A DNA stretch of 13,038 nucleotides from Pseudomonadota bacterium (GTDB lineage Bacteria; Pseudomonadota; Gammaproteobacteria; Burkholderiales; Burkholderiaceae_C), in NCBI GenBank assembly GCA_023390985.1, contig JAEWBU010000091.1, positions 1-13,038 of the forward strand. The letters run 5' to 3'. Below, one piece after another: positions 12,761-13,038 of this stretch; the first letter of the stretch is position 1; each line of letters starts with the position of its first letter. The position numbers were made by a program, and so were the translations under genes. Below the pieces are notes generated by a model, which saw only the letters and a program-made list of their open reading frames with translations, had not been told where the DNA came from and made no database searches.

Positions 12761-13038
12761 AGCGCACGCCGCGCGCGCCGTCCTCCACGCCCGGGTAGTC
12801 GGCCTCCAGCGGATCGGGCCGCTCGCCGCGGGCGTGCGCACGGATGGCGGCCGTGACGCCGAGGTAGACGTTGGCGAAGGCCTCGATGAAACCTTCGGGA
12901 TGGCCCGGCGGAATGCGCCCGGCGCGCAGCGCGGCCGGATGCAGCCACGATGCGCCGCGCGTCAGCAGCCGCGCCGGGCCGTCGATCGGGTAGTGCATCA
13001 GTCGGTTGGGCTCTTCCTGCCACCACTCGATCGTGCCC
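12696..13038 (-). CDS. C-terminal part of a Gfo/Idh/MocA-family oxidoreductase (truncated by window edge)
   Basis: The last 113 residues of a gene that begins beyond the window. In frame from 13037 it opens GTIEWWQEEPNRLMHYPIDG, the strand typical of the GFO_IDH_MocA C-terminal domain (commonly G-x-L-x-W-x-Q-E-x-P-N). This is followed by HPEGFIEAFANVYLGVTAAI, DYPGVEDGARGVRFIEAVLA and SARSERKWTPL, the usual family ending. Such proteins are NAD(P)-dependent sugar or inositol dehydrogenases; the N-terminal Rossmann domain is off the edge, so the substrate is unknown. Its stop (TGA, 12696-12698) lies inside the convergent DUF2917-like gene. Confidence 0.87.
   Translation of the reverse strand, partial: GTIEWWQEEPNRLMHYPIDGPARLLTRGASWLHPAALRAGRIPPGHPEGFIEAFANVYLGVTAAIRAHARGERPDPLEADYPGVEDGARGVRFIEAVLASARSERKWTPLKKS

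Noticed and set aside
1..13038. A defence, phage or toxin-antitoxin system
   Set aside because: No integrase, nuclease, toxin fold, phage structural gene or attachment repeat could be recognised; gene content is metabolic and regulatory.

Overview
The window looks like chromosomal DNA of a Burkholderiales betaproteobacterium, most likely Comamonadaceae (Ramlibacter/Variovorax-like). This rests on the very high GC with long antisense open frames, a YceH protein, a 60-residue conserved Burkholderiales-type small protein, two LysR regulators, a TRAP transporter, and the hairpin repeat whose translation reads PVIPAKAGIQ...DPRLRGDD. No database was searched; family calls come from motifs read in the translations. 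There is no sign of a phage, an insertion sequence, a CRISPR array or an RNA gene.

Layout. 1-262 (minus): the first codons of an unidentified N-terminally hydrophobic protein, preceded by a 60-residue conserved hypothetical. 467-1135 (plus): YceH/DUF480. 1151-2089 (minus): an AstE/AspA-type zinc deacylase. 2244-2648 (plus): a 134-residue hypothetical. 2665-3582 (minus): a LysR regulator divergent from the central cluster. 3699-10366 (plus): a large 2-oxoacid (indolepyruvate-type) ferredoxin oxidoreductase (iorA, iorB), then a complete TRAP transporter in the order binding protein, small membrane subunit, large membrane subunit. 10376-11353 (minus): an exported M23 peptidase. 11464-12363 (minus): a second LysR regulator, divergent from a small DUF2917-like gene (12416-12760). 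12696-13038 (minus): the 3' end of a Gfo/Idh/MocA oxidoreductase that overlaps the DUF2917-like gene tail to tail.

Working model for the centre (inference): the LysR protein at 2665-3582 controls iorAB through a dyad T-N11-A site at 3648-3660. The TRAP system imports an organic acid, plausibly an aryl or branched 2-oxoacid, and IorAB converts it with CoA to an acyl-CoA, passing electrons to ferredoxin. The TRAP genes also have a promoter of their own (TTGACC-N17-TATGTT), so uptake can be expressed apart from iorAB.

The most unusual structures are: (i) an 89-bp double-hairpin REP-like repeat inserted exactly between iorA and iorB, spanned by a 42-codon open frame that overlaps the iorA stop and the iorB start by ATGA junctions at both ends; (ii) a second copy of the same repeat filling the gap between the second LysR gene and the M23 gene; (iii) a first iron-sulfur motif in IorA with Asp in place of the second Cys (C-x2-D-x2-C); (iv) an AT-rich perfect 12-bp palindrome and an apparently leaderless promoter between the second LysR gene and the DUF2917-like gene. 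I found no convincing new defence or mobile system.
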